Positions 1 through 8,105 of a stretch of DNA of 28,029 nt are shown here, one piece after another (position 1 is the first letter of the stretch; each line of letters begins with the position of its first letter). The position numbers and the translations under genes are program-made. Source of the DNA: Betaproteobacteria bacterium (lineage in GTDB: Bacteria > Pseudomonadota > Gammaproteobacteria > Tethybacterales > Tethybacteraceae); NCBI GenBank assembly GCA_026710225.1, contig JAPORI010000261.1:3109-31137 (forward strand), read 5' to 3'. The notes below the pieces were generated by a model. That model made no database searches, was not told where the DNA came from, and worked only from the letters and a program-made list of their open reading frames with translations.

Positions 1-733
1 GCAGCATCGACAGGCTGTCCGGTGCCAGATTGAACGACTCAACAGTTTCTGGATCCAGGCGCGTGTTCCAGGCCATTGTATCGGTGCGGGAAGTCAGCCA
101 GCGGCCGGATTCATCCCGCTTCAGCATGGTTATCGAACGCAGCGTCCAGCCGTTTTCGTTGTGGGCGGCACCCTGGGCGTCGAGTATTTCGGTAAGTCTG
201 CCGGTTGCGGCGCCAAATTCGGTAATTCCGTGCAGCAGCCGGCCAGCGGCGGAGATGTTCTTGATCCGGATGTATTTGTCATCCTGCCTGATCCACAGAT
301 CATCCTGGTGATCGAGAAAGGAGCCGGAACTGCGCACAGTGTTTTCCCGGATTTGCTCGGCGCTTGCCGCCAGCCCTATTTCCGAATTGAGCAAATAGGC
401 GGCCATCCAGACGATGCTTGCCGCGGCCAGCCAGCGGGCGAGCCGGGCGCGAGTGATTCCGTGCAGGCGCATGGCCAGCAGTTCCCGGCGGCGATCAAGG
501 CGCGCCAGCGCAACCGCGCTGCCGATCGCGCAACACGGCGGCAGCAGCTTTATCAGCAGTCCGGGGATAAGCAGGGCAACATCCCAAAGCACCTGCAAGG
601 TGCCGGGTGCGTTGTCGTCGCCGATTCGTTCCAGAAACGAGAACACCAGCATAAAAGACATGAACGCCAGCAGCACGAGGCCGATCAGGGCGCTGAGGCG
701 CCGGAACGCGTAGCGAAGCAGGATCGAGGTCAT
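1..733 (-). CDS. lptG: LptG, LPS export ABC transporter permease (partial, C-terminus off the left edge)
   Basis: The minus-strand frame is open from an ATG at 733 to the left edge, giving about 244 residues of the N-terminal part of a YjgP/YjgQ-family permease. It begins MTSILLRYAFRRLSALIGLV, has a first membrane segment at about residues 12-35, a second at about 55-80 and a third at about 105-125, followed by the start of the periplasmic beta-jellyroll domain (WIRQDDKYIRI region). LptG pairs with LptF in the inner-membrane LptB2FG complex that extracts lipopolysaccharide and passes it to LptC. The start codon overlaps the stop of lptF as ATGA (730-733), so the pair is translationally coupled. 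Family identity rests on the fold pattern and the lptF-lptG order. The C-terminal half is not visible. Confidence 0.9.
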   Translation of the reverse strand, partial: MTSILLRYAFRRLSALIGLVLLAFMSFMLVFSFLERIGDDNAPGTLQVLWDVALLIPGLLIKLLPPCCAIGSAVALARLDRRRELLAMRLHGITRARLARWLAAASIVWMAAYLLNSEIGLAASAEQIRENTVRSSGSFLDHQDDLWIRQDDKYIRIKNISAAGRLLHGITEFGAATGRLTEILDAQGAAHNENGWTLRSITMLKRDESGRWLTSRTDTMAWNTRLDPETVESFNLAPDSLSML

Positions 734-1785
734 CGGCGGCGGGTCATGCGTCGGGAAACTACTGCCAGCAGCAGCGCCAGCAGCGCCGGCGGCAACAGCG
801 CCGCCATTGCCGGTGCCAGATCGGATCGGAAACCCAATTCCTTGCACAGCCCTACCACCGACATGTACAGCCAGAATCCCAGCACCGTGAAAAAGGTCTT
901 GTACTCGCGCCCGGAGCGCGAATTGACCCGGCCGCCGGCGAAAGCAAGCAGCGCCAGCAGCAGCGCTGCCAGCGGCTGGGTGCAGCGCCAGAAAAATTCA
1001 ACCTGATCGCGGTGATCGTCGCTGCCCAGCAATTCGAGCGAAGGCTGGGCGCGCAAGCGGTGTTCAATGGCCTGCCGGGTTTCGCCGCCGATTTGGTAGG
1101 CGGCCTGGCCGAATTCAAATTCGGTTACCTTGCCGGCGACCAGATCGACTACATAGGTGGCGCCCTTTTCCATATCCATGCTGCGCAGCGGATTGTCCGG
1201 ATCGTCGGTGCGCACCTTTTCGGCCATGATGATCTGGGTTTGTTCGGGGGTTATCTCGCGGGATATGAATACATCGCGCAGGAATGTCTGATCGGCGCTG
1301 CCGGGAGTTGTGTGATAGACGACCCCCAGTTTGCCGATCTCCCCGAACGATCCGGGCTGGGTTGCTTCCAGGGACACTTCGTCGGCGATTGCCTGTCCGT
1401 AGGAGGATGTTATCCGGATCGTCCAGGGCACCAGAAATAACGAAAGCGACGCAATCACGATTGCCGCCGGCACTGCCAGCCGGGCGATCGCCAGATACCA
1501 GTCGCGCACCGCCAGGCCGGCAATGCTCCAGGCATCGTATTCGCTGGTGCGCGACATGCGTCCGAAGCAGATAGTCAGGCCGGCAAACAGGCTAAAGCTC
1601 ATCAACTGGGGCAGCGCCTTGAACATTTGCAAGGTAAGCAGGACGAGCACCGCCTGGGTTGACAGGCCGGAGCTCTTGGCCAGCAGCTGGCCAAGAAAAA
1701 TTATTGCGATCAGCCCGAAGAAAAGCGCAAAGATCGCCCCGGAGTTGGAGAGTGCCTCCCTGCGAAATGAGCGGCGCCAGATCAT
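730..1785 (-). CDS. lptF: LptF, LPS export ABC transporter permease
   Basis: A 351-residue YjgP/YjgQ-family permease, close to the usual LptF length (about 365). There are three N-terminal membrane segments (about residues 15-37, 47-72 and 98-122), a periplasmic domain at about 125-265, and three C-terminal segments (about 268-290, 297-315 and 323-345) ending in a basic tail. LptF works with LptG, LptB and LptC to move lipopolysaccharide from the inner membrane to the Lpt bridge. The ATG at 1785 lies 77 bp from the divergent pepA start, the same lptFG/pepA divergence seen in Escherichia coli and many gammaproteobacteria. No strong ribosome binding site precedes the start. The gene is followed directly by lptG with a 4-base overlap. 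Confidence 0.93.
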   Translation of the reverse strand: MIWRRSFRREALSNSGAIFALFFGLIAIIFLGQLLAKSSGLSTQAVLVLLTLQMFKALPQLMSFSLFAGLTICFGRMSRTSEYDAWSIAGLAVRDWYLAIARLAVPAAIVIASLSLFLVPWTIRITSSYGQAIADEVSLEATQPGSFGEIGKLGVVYHTTPGSADQTFLRDVFISREITPEQTQIIMAEKVRTDDPDNPLRSMDMEKGATYVVDLVAGKVTEFEFGQAAYQIGGETRQAIEHRLRAQPSLELLGSDDHRDQVEFFWRCTQPLAALLLALLAFAGGRVNSRSGREYKTFFTVLGFWLYMSVVGLCKELGFRSDLAPAMAALLPPALLALLLAVVSRRMTRRR

Positions 1786-1803
1786 TGCTGGCGGCGGCTC
1801 CGG

Positions 1804-1809
1804 TAGAAT
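1804..1809 (+). promoter_or_regulatory. Candidate -10 element (TAGAAT) upstream of pepA
   Basis: TAGAAT lies 53 bases before the GTG start of pepA, inside the 77-bp divergent spacer with lptF. The same octamer TAGAATCC recurs just before the tRNA gene and in the metK leader. No convincing -35 box is seen at 16-18 bases upstream, so this is only a candidate. Confidence 0.3.
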
Positions 1810-1862
1810 CCGTCTTGCATGTTCAACAGGCGGATTATCGCGGACCGGCCGGGAGTGAGCCG

Positions 1863-3338
1863 GTGAAGATCAGGATTGTCAGCGGTTCGGCCGCGACTGT
1901 GGCTGCCGCCGGGGTGATTGTCGGAGTAATCAAAAAGGACAAGAAGCCGACCGGCCCGGCTGCGCAGATCGATCGCAATATCGGCGGCGGAATAAGCGCC
2001 CTGATGGCCGGCCGTGAATTTTCGGCCGCCGCTGGCCGGACAGTTACCCTGCGCCCGGGGCGCGGCCGGGCCAAGTGCGTGATCGTCGTCGGGCTCGGCT
2101 CCGGCAGCATCGCCGAGTATGCCCGGGCCGCCGCAGCCGCCGGTGCGGCTGCCGGTGCCGCCGGACTCAAAAGCGTGTGCTGCGCGCTGGCCGCTACCGC
2201 CGGCTTGAAGATCGATCCGGCCGCGGCAGTGCGGATTGCCGCGCAGCAATGCAGCGGCAGCGACTATCGCTTCAAGCTTGGCCGTCGCCCGGGATCGGCG
2301 GGCATTGACAGCATCTCGCTGCTGTTGCCCGGCAAGAGCAATGCGCGGCTGAACCGGGCGGCGGCAACCGGCGCGGCAATCGCGGCGGGCAGCAATCTGG
2401 CCCGGCATCTGGCCGAGCAACCGCCGAATGTCTGCACCCCGGATTTTCTCGCCCGCTGCGCGCAGGATTTGGGCCGGCATCCAAAGGTGCGCACCAGAGT
2501 GCTCAAGAAGGCGAGTCTGGAAAAGTTGCGCATGGAGGGAATCCTTGCCGTTGGCCGGGGCAGCGCCAATCCGCCTTGCCTGATAACCGTGTCCTACGCC
2601 GGCGGTCGGCCAACCAGTGCGCCGGTTGTGCTGGTTGGCAAGGGAGTGACCTTTGATAGCGGCGGCATATCACTGAAACCGGGTGCGGCCATGGATGAGA
2701 TGAAGTTCGACATGTCCGGAGCCGCCGGGGTGCTCGGCACTCTGGCTGCGGTTGCCCGGATGCGGCTGCCGATCAATGTCGTGGCTGTCGTGCCCAGCGC
2801 CGAGAACATGCCCGACGGCAAGTCCTACCGTCCCGGCGATGTACTCAAGATGTACAGCGGCAAGAGCGTTGAAGTTCTCAATACCGATGCCGAAGGCCGG
2901 ATGCTGCTGGCCGATGCCCTGGCTTATGCGGAAAAGAGGTTCAAGCCGGCGGCAATCGTTGATGCTGCGACCCTGACTGGCGCTTGCGTGGTCGCGCTTG
3001 GCCACCACAGGAGCGGCATGTTTGCCCGCAACGACGATCTGGCCGAAGCGCTGGTCGCCGCCGGCGAAGCCTCAGCCGACTTGTGCTGGCGGCTGCCGCT
3101 GGATGACGAGTACGATCAGCTGCTTTCCAGTTCCTACGCCGATTTCGCGCACATCGGCGGCGGCCGGGCTGCCGGCACGATTACCGCCGCCTGCTTTCTC
3201 GGTCGTTTTGTCAAGACCAGGAAATGGGCGCATCTAGACATTGCCGGCTCCGCCTGGGGCAAGGACAAGCGCGCTACCGGCCGGCCGGTGGGTTTGCTGG
3301 CTACCTGGCTGGCGGCAAAGGCACGGCGGCTGGATTAG
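1863..3338 (+). CDS. pepA: Leucyl aminopeptidase PepA (M17 family)
   Basis: A cytosol aminopeptidase of 491 residues (E. coli PepA is 503). It is a hexameric two-metal enzyme that removes N-terminal residues from peptides. Residues 1 to about 150 form the variable N-terminal domain and about 165-490 the catalytic domain. The metal-site motif VGKGVTFDSGG lies near residue 258 and the signature NTDAEGRMLLADAL near 340, containing the Asp, Glu and Arg of the active site. I chose the GTG at 1863 because GGGAG lies 7 bases before it. An open frame continues further upstream, but that stretch overlaps lptF and has no homology to the family. The first 100 residues are unusually rich in Ala and Gly. 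holC follows 7 bases later, as in E. coli. Confidence 0.95.
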   Translation: MKIRIVSGSAATVAAAGVIVGVIKKDKKPTGPAAQIDRNIGGGISALMAGREFSAAAGRTVTLRPGRGRAKCVIVVGLGSGSIAEYARAAAAAGAAAGAAGLKSVCCALAATAGLKIDPAAAVRIAAQQCSGSDYRFKLGRRPGSAGIDSISLLLPGKSNARLNRAAATGAAIAAGSNLARHLAEQPPNVCTPDFLARCAQDLGRHPKVRTRVLKKASLEKLRMEGILAVGRGSANPPCLITVSYAGGRPTSAPVVLVGKGVTFDSGGISLKPGAAMDEMKFDMSGAAGVLGTLAAVARMRLPINVVAVVPSAENMPDGKSYRPGDVLKMYSGKSVEVLNTDAEGRMLLADALAYAEKRFKPAAIVDAATLTGACVVALGHHRSGMFARNDDLAEALVAAGEASADLCWRLPLDDEYDQLLSSSYADFAHIGGGRAAGTITAACFLGRFVKTRKWAHLDIAGSAWGKDKRATGRPVGLLATWLAAKARRLD

Positions 3339-3345
3339 ATCGACA

Positions 3346-3789
3346 ATGACCGAGATTCGGATCTACGAAAATGTTGCTCGCGCCGACCGCTTCATTTGGC
3401 GACTGCTGTGCTCGAAGATTCTGCCTGCCGGCCAGCGCTCGGTGGTGCTGCTGCCTTCGGCCCGGCGGGTAAACGATCTGGACGGCTATCTGTGGAGCTG
3501 CGACAAGGAGTCGTTCATTCCCCACTGTCTGGCAACTCACGATCTGGCCGCCGAGACTCCGGTGCTGCTTGCCCAGACTGGTGATCGCGAGCCGGAAGCG
3601 GTTGAGGTCCTGATCAACTGCTGCGACGAAATGCCGGCCAACTTTGCCGCTTACCAAAGCCTGGTTGAGATTGTCGCACCCGCCGATTCCGCCCGGGAGG
3701 CGGCCCGGCAGCGAGTTGCTGAATACGAAAGTCGCGGCCATCGCCTGCAACGCTTTGACATGGGTGCGGCTGCCGCCGCTGCCCATTAA
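3346..3789 (+). CDS. holC: DNA polymerase III chi subunit HolC
   Basis: A 147-residue protein of the HolC family. Chi links the clamp loader (through psi) to single-stranded DNA-binding protein at the replication fork. The family pattern is visible: an N-terminal strand TEIRIYENV, a helix with RFIWRLLCSKILPAGQR, then VVLLPSARRVNDLDGYLWS and the conserved SFIPH segment at about residues 57-61. The ATG at 3346 was chosen because everything upstream in the same frame lies inside pepA. The 7-base spacing to pepA and the conserved pepA-holC order support the call. In E. coli valS follows holC; here a tRNA gene follows instead. The C-terminus ends in an alanine-rich tail. Confidence 0.9.
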   Translation: MTEIRIYENVARADRFIWRLLCSKILPAGQRSVVLLPSARRVNDLDGYLWSCDKESFIPHCLATHDLAAETPVLLAQTGDREPEAVEVLINCCDEMPANFAAYQSLVEIVAPADSAREAARQRVAEYESRGHRLQRFDMGAAAAAAH

Positions 3790-3790
3790 C

Positions 3791-3796
3791 TAGAAT
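3791..3796 (+). promoter_or_regulatory. Candidate -10 element (TAGAAT) before tRNA-Ala
   Basis: TAGAAT, part of the octamer TAGAATCC, sits just after the holC stop and 16 bases before the mature tRNA 5' end. That is a reasonable distance for a tRNA promoter. A TTGACA exists at 3755-3760, but the 30-base spacing is too long to pair with it. Confidence 0.35.
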
Positions 3797-3812
3797 CCCT
3801 GCCGGAAAGTCA

Positions 3813-3885
3813 GGGGCCGTAGCTCAGTTGGTAGAGTGCAGCGTTCGCAATGCTGAGGTCAGGGGTTCGATCCCCCTCGGCTCCA
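3813..3885 (+). tRNA. tRNA-Ala, anticodon CGC
   Basis: A 73-base cloverleaf. The acceptor stem GGGGCCG pairs with CGGCTCC and includes the G3:U70 wobble that defines alanine tRNAs. The D arm is GCTC/GAGT, and the anticodon stem CAGCG/TGCTG holds the loop TTCGCAA with anticodon CGC at 3846-3848, which reads GCG. The variable loop is five bases and the T arm is AGGGG/CCCCT around TTCGATC. The discriminator is A. The next bases are CAT, so the 3' CCA is not encoded and must be added by a nucleotidyltransferase. It lies 23 bases after holC and 20 bases before an MFS gene. Confidence 0.97.
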
Positions 3886-3905
3886 CATCCCGGTTGGCCT
3901 AGTCG

Positions 3906-5252
3906 ATGAACTCCGGCACCCGGCGTTCCGATCTTGGCAGGCTGGTTGGGTTGCTCGCCCGCCGGCGCTTCTGGCCGCTGTTTGCCGTCCAGTTCGGCGG
4001 GGCACTCAACGACAATGTCTTGCGCAATGCGATCGTCGCAATGGTCGCGTTCGGATCGATTGCCGGTGATGCTGCGCCCGGCGAAAAAGCCTTGTTGATT
4101 CAGGCGGCGGTGGCGCTGTTCATGCTGCCTTTCTTGCTTTTTTCACCGGCGGCCGGGATGCTTGCCGATTCCTGTCCGGATCGCGCGGTTGCAGTGCGCT
4201 GGATCAAGTCCGGCGAGATCGCAACCGCCAGTCTGGCTGCGTGCGGTCTGTTCATGCAAAGTATGCCGCTGCTGCTGGTTGCGCTGTTTTTGTCCGGATT
4301 GCAGTCGGCGCTTTTCGGACCCTTCAAGTACAGCCTGCTGCCGGTGATTTTGCGCCGCGATGAGTTGCTTGGCGGCAATTCACTGCAAAGTGCTTCGACT
4401 TATGTCGCGATACTCATCGGCGTGGTATGGGGAACCCACTTGGGTGCGTCTGAACCGGAACCGACCGCTACTGCGGCGGTAATCATCGGCATTGCCGTGG
4501 CGGGTTTTGCAGCATCGCTAATGATGTTGCGACTGCCGTGGCCGGAAAGCCCCGGCTGGAAGGCGGCGCTGCGCATCAATCCGGCTACGGCAGTGGTGGC
4601 GGTGGTGCGCAAGGTTGCCGCCTTGCGCGGAATCCTGACCCTGGTGCTGCTTTCAAGCTGGTTCTGGGTGAGCGGATCGCTGGTGCTCATTCAGTTGCCG
4701 GTTTTGGTGCGCGATTCGCTGGGCTTTGATCATGGCGTCTATCTGCTGTTGCTGATGGTGGTGTGTCTGGGGGTTGCCGCCGGATCACTGGCTGCATCCT
4801 TGACGCTGAAAGGACAGGTAAGCCTGCGTCATGTTGCGGTTGCGATTGCGGTGGCTTCGGCGGCTCTGCTGCTGCCGGTCTGGCCGCCGGCAGCACCGGC
4901 TGGCGAAGCCGCTGGCCTGGATGCGTTTTTCGCTTCCGGCCATGCCGGATCGGTTGCGATCATGCTTGCGGTTTTGTCGGCGGCGATGGGCTTTTACATT
5001 GTTCCCATCTATGCCGCGATGCAGGCCTGGGTGCCGGAGGCGGCCCGCGGTCAGACGATTGCGGCCAACAATGTCTTCAACGCGCTGTTCATCGCAACTG
5101 GTGCGACCGCAGCCGGTCTGTTTGTCGAAAACTTTGCCGCAATCGGCACCGGCACCTACTGGCTGTTCGTTATTGTCGGGGTTGCCGGACTCGCCGTTGC
5201 TGTCTGGGCGTTGTTGAAACTGCCCGGTCTCGAAAGACAGTTGGCGAACTAA
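3906..5252 (+). CDS. MFS transporter, LplT-like (lysophospholipid transporter family)
   Basis: A 448-residue transporter with about 12 hydrophobic segments. The segment FGGALNDNVLRNA (about residues 30-42) and FGPFKYSLLP (about 138-147) are typical of LplT and of the MFS half of LplT-Aas fusions, which flip lysophosphatidylethanolamine inwards for re-acylation. No acyltransferase domain is fused here and none lies next door, so the substrate is inferred from family resemblance only. The start codon follows the tRNA by 20 bases and has no visible ribosome binding site, so a start a few codons downstream (a TTG before the first conserved segment) is possible. The gene probably shares a transcript with the tRNA. 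Its TAA stop overlaps the stop of the convergent DMT transporter. Confidence 0.82.
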   Translation: MNSGTRRSDLGRLVGLLARRRFWPLFAVQFGGALNDNVLRNAIVAMVAFGSIAGDAAPGEKALLIQAAVALFMLPFLLFSPAAGMLADSCPDRAVAVRWIKSGEIATASLAACGLFMQSMPLLLVALFLSGLQSALFGPFKYSLLPVILRRDELLGGNSLQSASTYVAILIGVVWGTHLGASEPEPTATAAVIIGIAVAGFAASLMMLRLPWPESPGWKAALRINPATAVVAVVRKVAALRGILTLVLLSSWFWVSGSLVLIQLPVLVRDSLGFDHGVYLLLLMVVCLGVAAGSLAASLTLKGQVSLRHVAVAIAVASAALLLPVWPPAAPAGEAAGLDAFFASGHAGSVAIMLAVLSAAMGFYIVPIYAAMQAWVPEAARGQTIAANNVFNALFIATGATAAGLFVENFAAIGTGTYWLFVIVGVAGLAVAVWALLKLPGLERQLAN

Positions 5253-6121
5253 GTCTCCGGCTGCGAAAATTTTGTCGCCGCCCAGGCGTGGAGGACAAAT
5301 ACGATCATCATCAATGCGCCGGCTATTAGTACCTGCGCCTGCGGTTGTTCATTGAGAAACAGCCATGCCAGCAGCGGTGCGACCGCCAGTTCGATCAAAA
5401 ACAGCAGGCTGGTTTCCGGCGGCGACAGCAGCCGGGCAGCGCGGGTAAGCAGCCAGAAGGAAAAGCCCTGAATCACGAAGCCGTTGCAAAAAATCACCAG
5501 CCACTGACTGGCACTGAGCGCAGCGAAATCGGCTTCCGGCAGCCAGATCACTCCGACGGCCAGCGCTCCGATAGCAACTCCGAGCACCAGATTGACCGCG
5601 GCAAACCGGCGGATGATTACCACGCCGGCGGCCAGCATCAAGACATTCACCGCGGCGTATACATGACCGGTTGAGCTGGCGGCAAAGCCAACTGGTGCGG
5701 TTGCGGCAAAAACCAGCAAGGTTGCCAGTCCGGCACTGGCTGCCGCCAGCCAGGTGAACCAGGCCAGCTTGTCGCGCAAAAACAGCGCGCTTAGCAGTGC
5801 CGCGGCCAGCGGTGCGGTTGAAACGATTACCAGCGTGTTGGCAACATGGGTGGCGCGGATCGACAGCACGAAAGTGATGGTGCCGATGCAAAAGGTCGTT
5901 GCATAGGCAAGTGCCGCAGCCAGCGCCGATCCGGTTGGCAGCCGGCGGGGTCCGAAGATCGCAGCCAGCATCAGCACCGCCAGACAGGTGAACAAACCGC
6001 GGCCGGCCAGCACGGTTGCCAGATCGAAGTCGGCCAGCCGCAAGGTGAGGGAATCGGGGCTCAAAATGGCTATGCCGAGCAAACCCCAAACCAGGCCGCG
6101 CTTGCGATCGGATACAGGCAT
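5249..6121 (-). CDS. EamA/DMT-family transporter
   Basis: A 290-residue protein with ten predicted membrane helices in two repeated halves of about 140 residues. This is the layout of drug/metabolite transporters of the EamA (RhaT/YdcZ-like) type. The first half contains ATHVANTLVIVSTAPLAAAL and the second ETSLLFLIELAVAPLLAWL, which are the matching fifth-helix regions of the two repeats. The substrate cannot be told from sequence; family members export amino acids, nucleosides or other metabolites. The ATG at 6121 opens the gene. Its TAG stop (5249-5251) shares two bases with the TAA stop of the facing MFS gene, leaving no room for a terminator between them. Confidence 0.85.
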   Translation of the reverse strand: MPVSDRKRGLVWGLLGIAILSPDSLTLRLADFDLATVLAGRGLFTCLAVLMLAAIFGPRRLPTGSALAAALAYATTFCIGTITFVLSIRATHVANTLVIVSTAPLAAALLSALFLRDKLAWFTWLAAASAGLATLLVFAATAPVGFAASSTGHVYAAVNVLMLAAGVVIIRRFAAVNLVLGVAIGALAVGVIWLPEADFAALSASQWLVIFCNGFVIQGFSFWLLTRAARLLSPPETSLLFLIELAVAPLLAWLFLNEQPQAQVLIAGALMMIVFVLHAWAATKFSQPET

Positions 6122-6220
6122 CGTCTGGTTTCAGGAAAGGCGCGGCAGCGGGAAAGCCCAAATCATTGGCAAGTTGCCGATTCTCGCCGCTAGCCAGCAC
6201 CGCTTTTATAATTTTGCCTC
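6122..6220. promoter_or_regulatory. Divergent promoter region, eamA / xthA, with TATAAT at 6207-6212
   Basis: A 99-bp spacer between divergently read genes. On the plus strand it carries a perfect -10 hexamer TATAAT at 6207-6212. The matching -35 region (about 6184-6189) is weak. Transcription from this -10 would start near 6219, essentially at the TTG start codon of xthA. No clear minus-strand promoter for the transporter gene was recognised. Confidence 0.4.
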
Positions 6221-6988
6221 TTGCCGACGATAACCACCTTCAACTGCAACGGTATCCGCGCCAGCCTGCGCAAGGGTCTGGACCAGTGGATTGCCAGGCG
6301 CGATCCGGACATTCTGTGTTTGCAGGAAGTGCGCGCCCGGCCGCAGGACCTGGGCGACTGGGCTAGCCGTCCGGCGGGCCGCCACGCCTGCTGGCATCCC
6401 GCGCAACGCAGCGGTTATTCGGGAGTTGCGATCATCAGCCGGCGACGACCGGATGCGGTGCGGCGCCGCTTCGGCGATCCGATCATCGACGGCGAGGGAC
6501 GCTGGTTGGAGGCTGACTTCGGATTGCTGACGGTTGTTTCGCTCTACTTGCCCTCCGGCACCAGCGGCGATGAGCGCCAGCTAATCAAGTATCAGGTAAT
6601 GGCAAAGGTGAAACGCCGGATGGACCGGCTGCTCAAAGGCGGCCGGAAAGTCGTGATCGCCGGCGACTTCAACATCGCGCACACCGAAAGGGATATTGCC
6701 AACTGGCGCGGCAACCTGAAAAATTCCGGATTTCTGCCCGACGAGCGGGCCTGGCTGGGCGCTCTTATTGATCCGGGCGGCTGGTGTGATGTGTTCCGCA
6801 AACTGGATGGGCGCGCCGGCCGCTACACCTGGTGGTCGCAGCGCGGCTCAGCCCGGCAGCGCAATGTCGGCTGGCGGATTGACTATCAGTTTGCAACCCC
6901 GGCCATGGCTCGCAGAGCCGAGTCGGTGCGCATCGATAAACGGCCGCTGCTTTCCGATCACGCGCCGTTGACCGTCAGTTATCGCTAG
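6221..6988 (+). CDS. xthA: Exodeoxyribonuclease III (AP endonuclease, XthA family)
   Basis: A 255-residue enzyme of the exonuclease III/endonuclease-phosphatase fold that cuts abasic sites and trims 3' ends in base excision repair. Catalytic positions are in place: Asn8 in TFNCNGIR, Glu36 in LQEVR, Tyr109 in LYLPSG, Asp149 and Asn151 in AGDFNIAH, and Asp246-His247 in LSDHAPL. The length is near the usual 255-270. The start is a TTG at 6221, because no ATG or GTG lies in frame between the family's first conserved residues and the upstream region. There is no ribosome binding site, and the -10 hexamer ends only 8 bases earlier, suggesting a leaderless message. The last 14 bases overlap mscS tail to tail. 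Confidence 0.92.
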   Translation: MPTITTFNCNGIRASLRKGLDQWIARRDPDILCLQEVRARPQDLGDWASRPAGRHACWHPAQRSGYSGVAIISRRRPDAVRRRFGDPIIDGEGRWLEADFGLLTVVSLYLPSGTSGDERQLIKYQVMAKVKRRMDRLLKGGRKVVIAGDFNIAHTERDIANWRGNLKNSGFLPDERAWLGALIDPGGWCDVFRKLDGRAGRYTWWSQRGSARQRNVGWRIDYQFATPAMARRAESVRIDKRPLLSDHAPLTVSYR

Positions 6989-8105
6989 GCCGGCCGGGCG
7001 CGCTGGCCGCAACGCTTTGTTCCGGCAATGAATCGACATGGACGGTTGAAGTCGGGAATGCGAATTCGGCACCGTTTTTCTCGACGATGGCGGCGATTTT
7101 GAACAAGACATCCTCCTTGCAGGCAACCGCAGCCGCCCATTTGGTGGTCGAGGTCATGCAGTAGACATAGAACTCAACTGCCGAAGCGCCGAAGCGGTCG
7201 AAGGCGACCAGCTGAATCTGGTTCGAATCGATGCCGGGATGATCGGTGAGCATCTGCCGGATGTCGGCAAGCACCTTGGGCAGGCGACCGATATCGCAGT
7301 AGCGCAGCCCGGCGTATTCGAAGATGCGTCGGTGGGTCATTCGATCCGGGTTCTCGATTACATGCTTGATGATTATCGAGTTGGGAACATACAGCGGGCG
7401 TCGGTCAAAGGTGCGGATCAGCGTGTAGCGCAAGTCGTAGCTTTCGATGGTGCCCTCGATATCGGTGCCGCGCAGCTTTATCCACTCGCCGACTTCAAAC
7501 TCGTCGGTCCAGACCACCAGAAAACCGGCGAAGATGTCGGAAAGGATTTCCCGGGCTGCAAAGCCGATTAACAGGCCTCCGGCGCCGCCGAAGGCCAGCA
7601 GGCCGGCGATGCTTACTCCGGCGGCATTCAAAAGCAGCAAGATGATCAGCATCGCGCCGGTTACCCGCACGAACACAAGCAGCAGCTGCATATCGCGGTG
7701 ACTGAGCTTGTCGAGAAACTGCGGCAGTTTCAGCGTTGCCGGACCGCCCTTTTCGAGTGCATCCTCGATGCGGGAGATGCAGCGCAGGATGAACCAGGAG
7801 ATCGCAATCGTGATCGGCAGCGATTCGAATAAGGTCAGGCTATCGATCCCGGCCAGCCAGTCATCCGGCACCAGTTGCTCGAATCCCTCCTTGCCGCCCA
7901 AAAACAGGGTAAGCAACACCAGCGGCAAGCGCCCCTCGCGGGCAAACATCGCCGCCCAGCTGCCGGCCGGCCGGCGTTTGATCAACTGTCCGGTCAAGAA
8001 CGCGAACGCAACCGCCATCAGCAAGGTGCCGGTCAGGATGATGATGCCGCCGGGAACTGCCGCCAGCATTTCCCGCACCGGTGCCGGCAACAAATAATCA
8101 GGCAC
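6975..8105 (-). CDS. Small-conductance mechanosensitive channel, MscS family
   Basis: A 376-residue MscS-family channel that opens on membrane tension to release solutes during hypo-osmotic shock. There are about four hydrophobic segments before the pore helix. The pore region LLAFGGAGGLLIGFAAREI, with its Gly/Ala pattern, lies near residues 182-200. It is followed by the cytoplasmic beta domain (VGEWIKLRGTDIEGTIESYD and PNSIIIKHVIENPDR). I chose the GTG at 8105, which overlaps the end of msrQ by 8 bases and has AAGGA 10 bases before it. The longer open frame would lie inside msrQ. It is the last gene of the metK-ahcY-msrPQ run and overlaps the convergent xthA by 14 bases. Confidence 0.88.
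   Translation of the reverse strand: MPDYLLPAPVREMLAAVPGGIIILTGTLLMAVAFAFLTGQLIKRRPAGSWAAMFAREGRLPLVLLTLFLGGKEGFEQLVPDDWLAGIDSLTLFESLPITIAISWFILRCISRIEDALEKGGPATLKLPQFLDKLSHRDMQLLLVFVRVTGAMLIILLLLNAAGVSIAGLLAFGGAGGLLIGFAAREILSDIFAGFLVVWTDEFEVGEWIKLRGTDIEGTIESYDLRYTLIRTFDRRPLYVPNSIIIKHVIENPDRMTHRRIFEYAGLRYCDIGRLPKVLADIRQMLTDHPGIDSNQIQLVAFDRFGASAVEFYVYCMTSTTKWAAAVACKEDVLFKIAAIVEKNGAEFAFPTSTVHVDSLPEQSVAASAPGRPSDN

Noticed and set aside
161..1006. A 281-codon open frame on the plus strand
   Set aside because: It lies antisense to lptG and lptF, has no family resemblance and is rich in Arg, Gln and Ala, as expected of a shadow frame in GC-rich DNA.
3755..3796. TTGACA plus TAGAAT as a full promoter for tRNA-Ala
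   Set aside because: The spacing is 30 bases, too long for a normal sigma-70 promoter; only the -10 candidate is kept.
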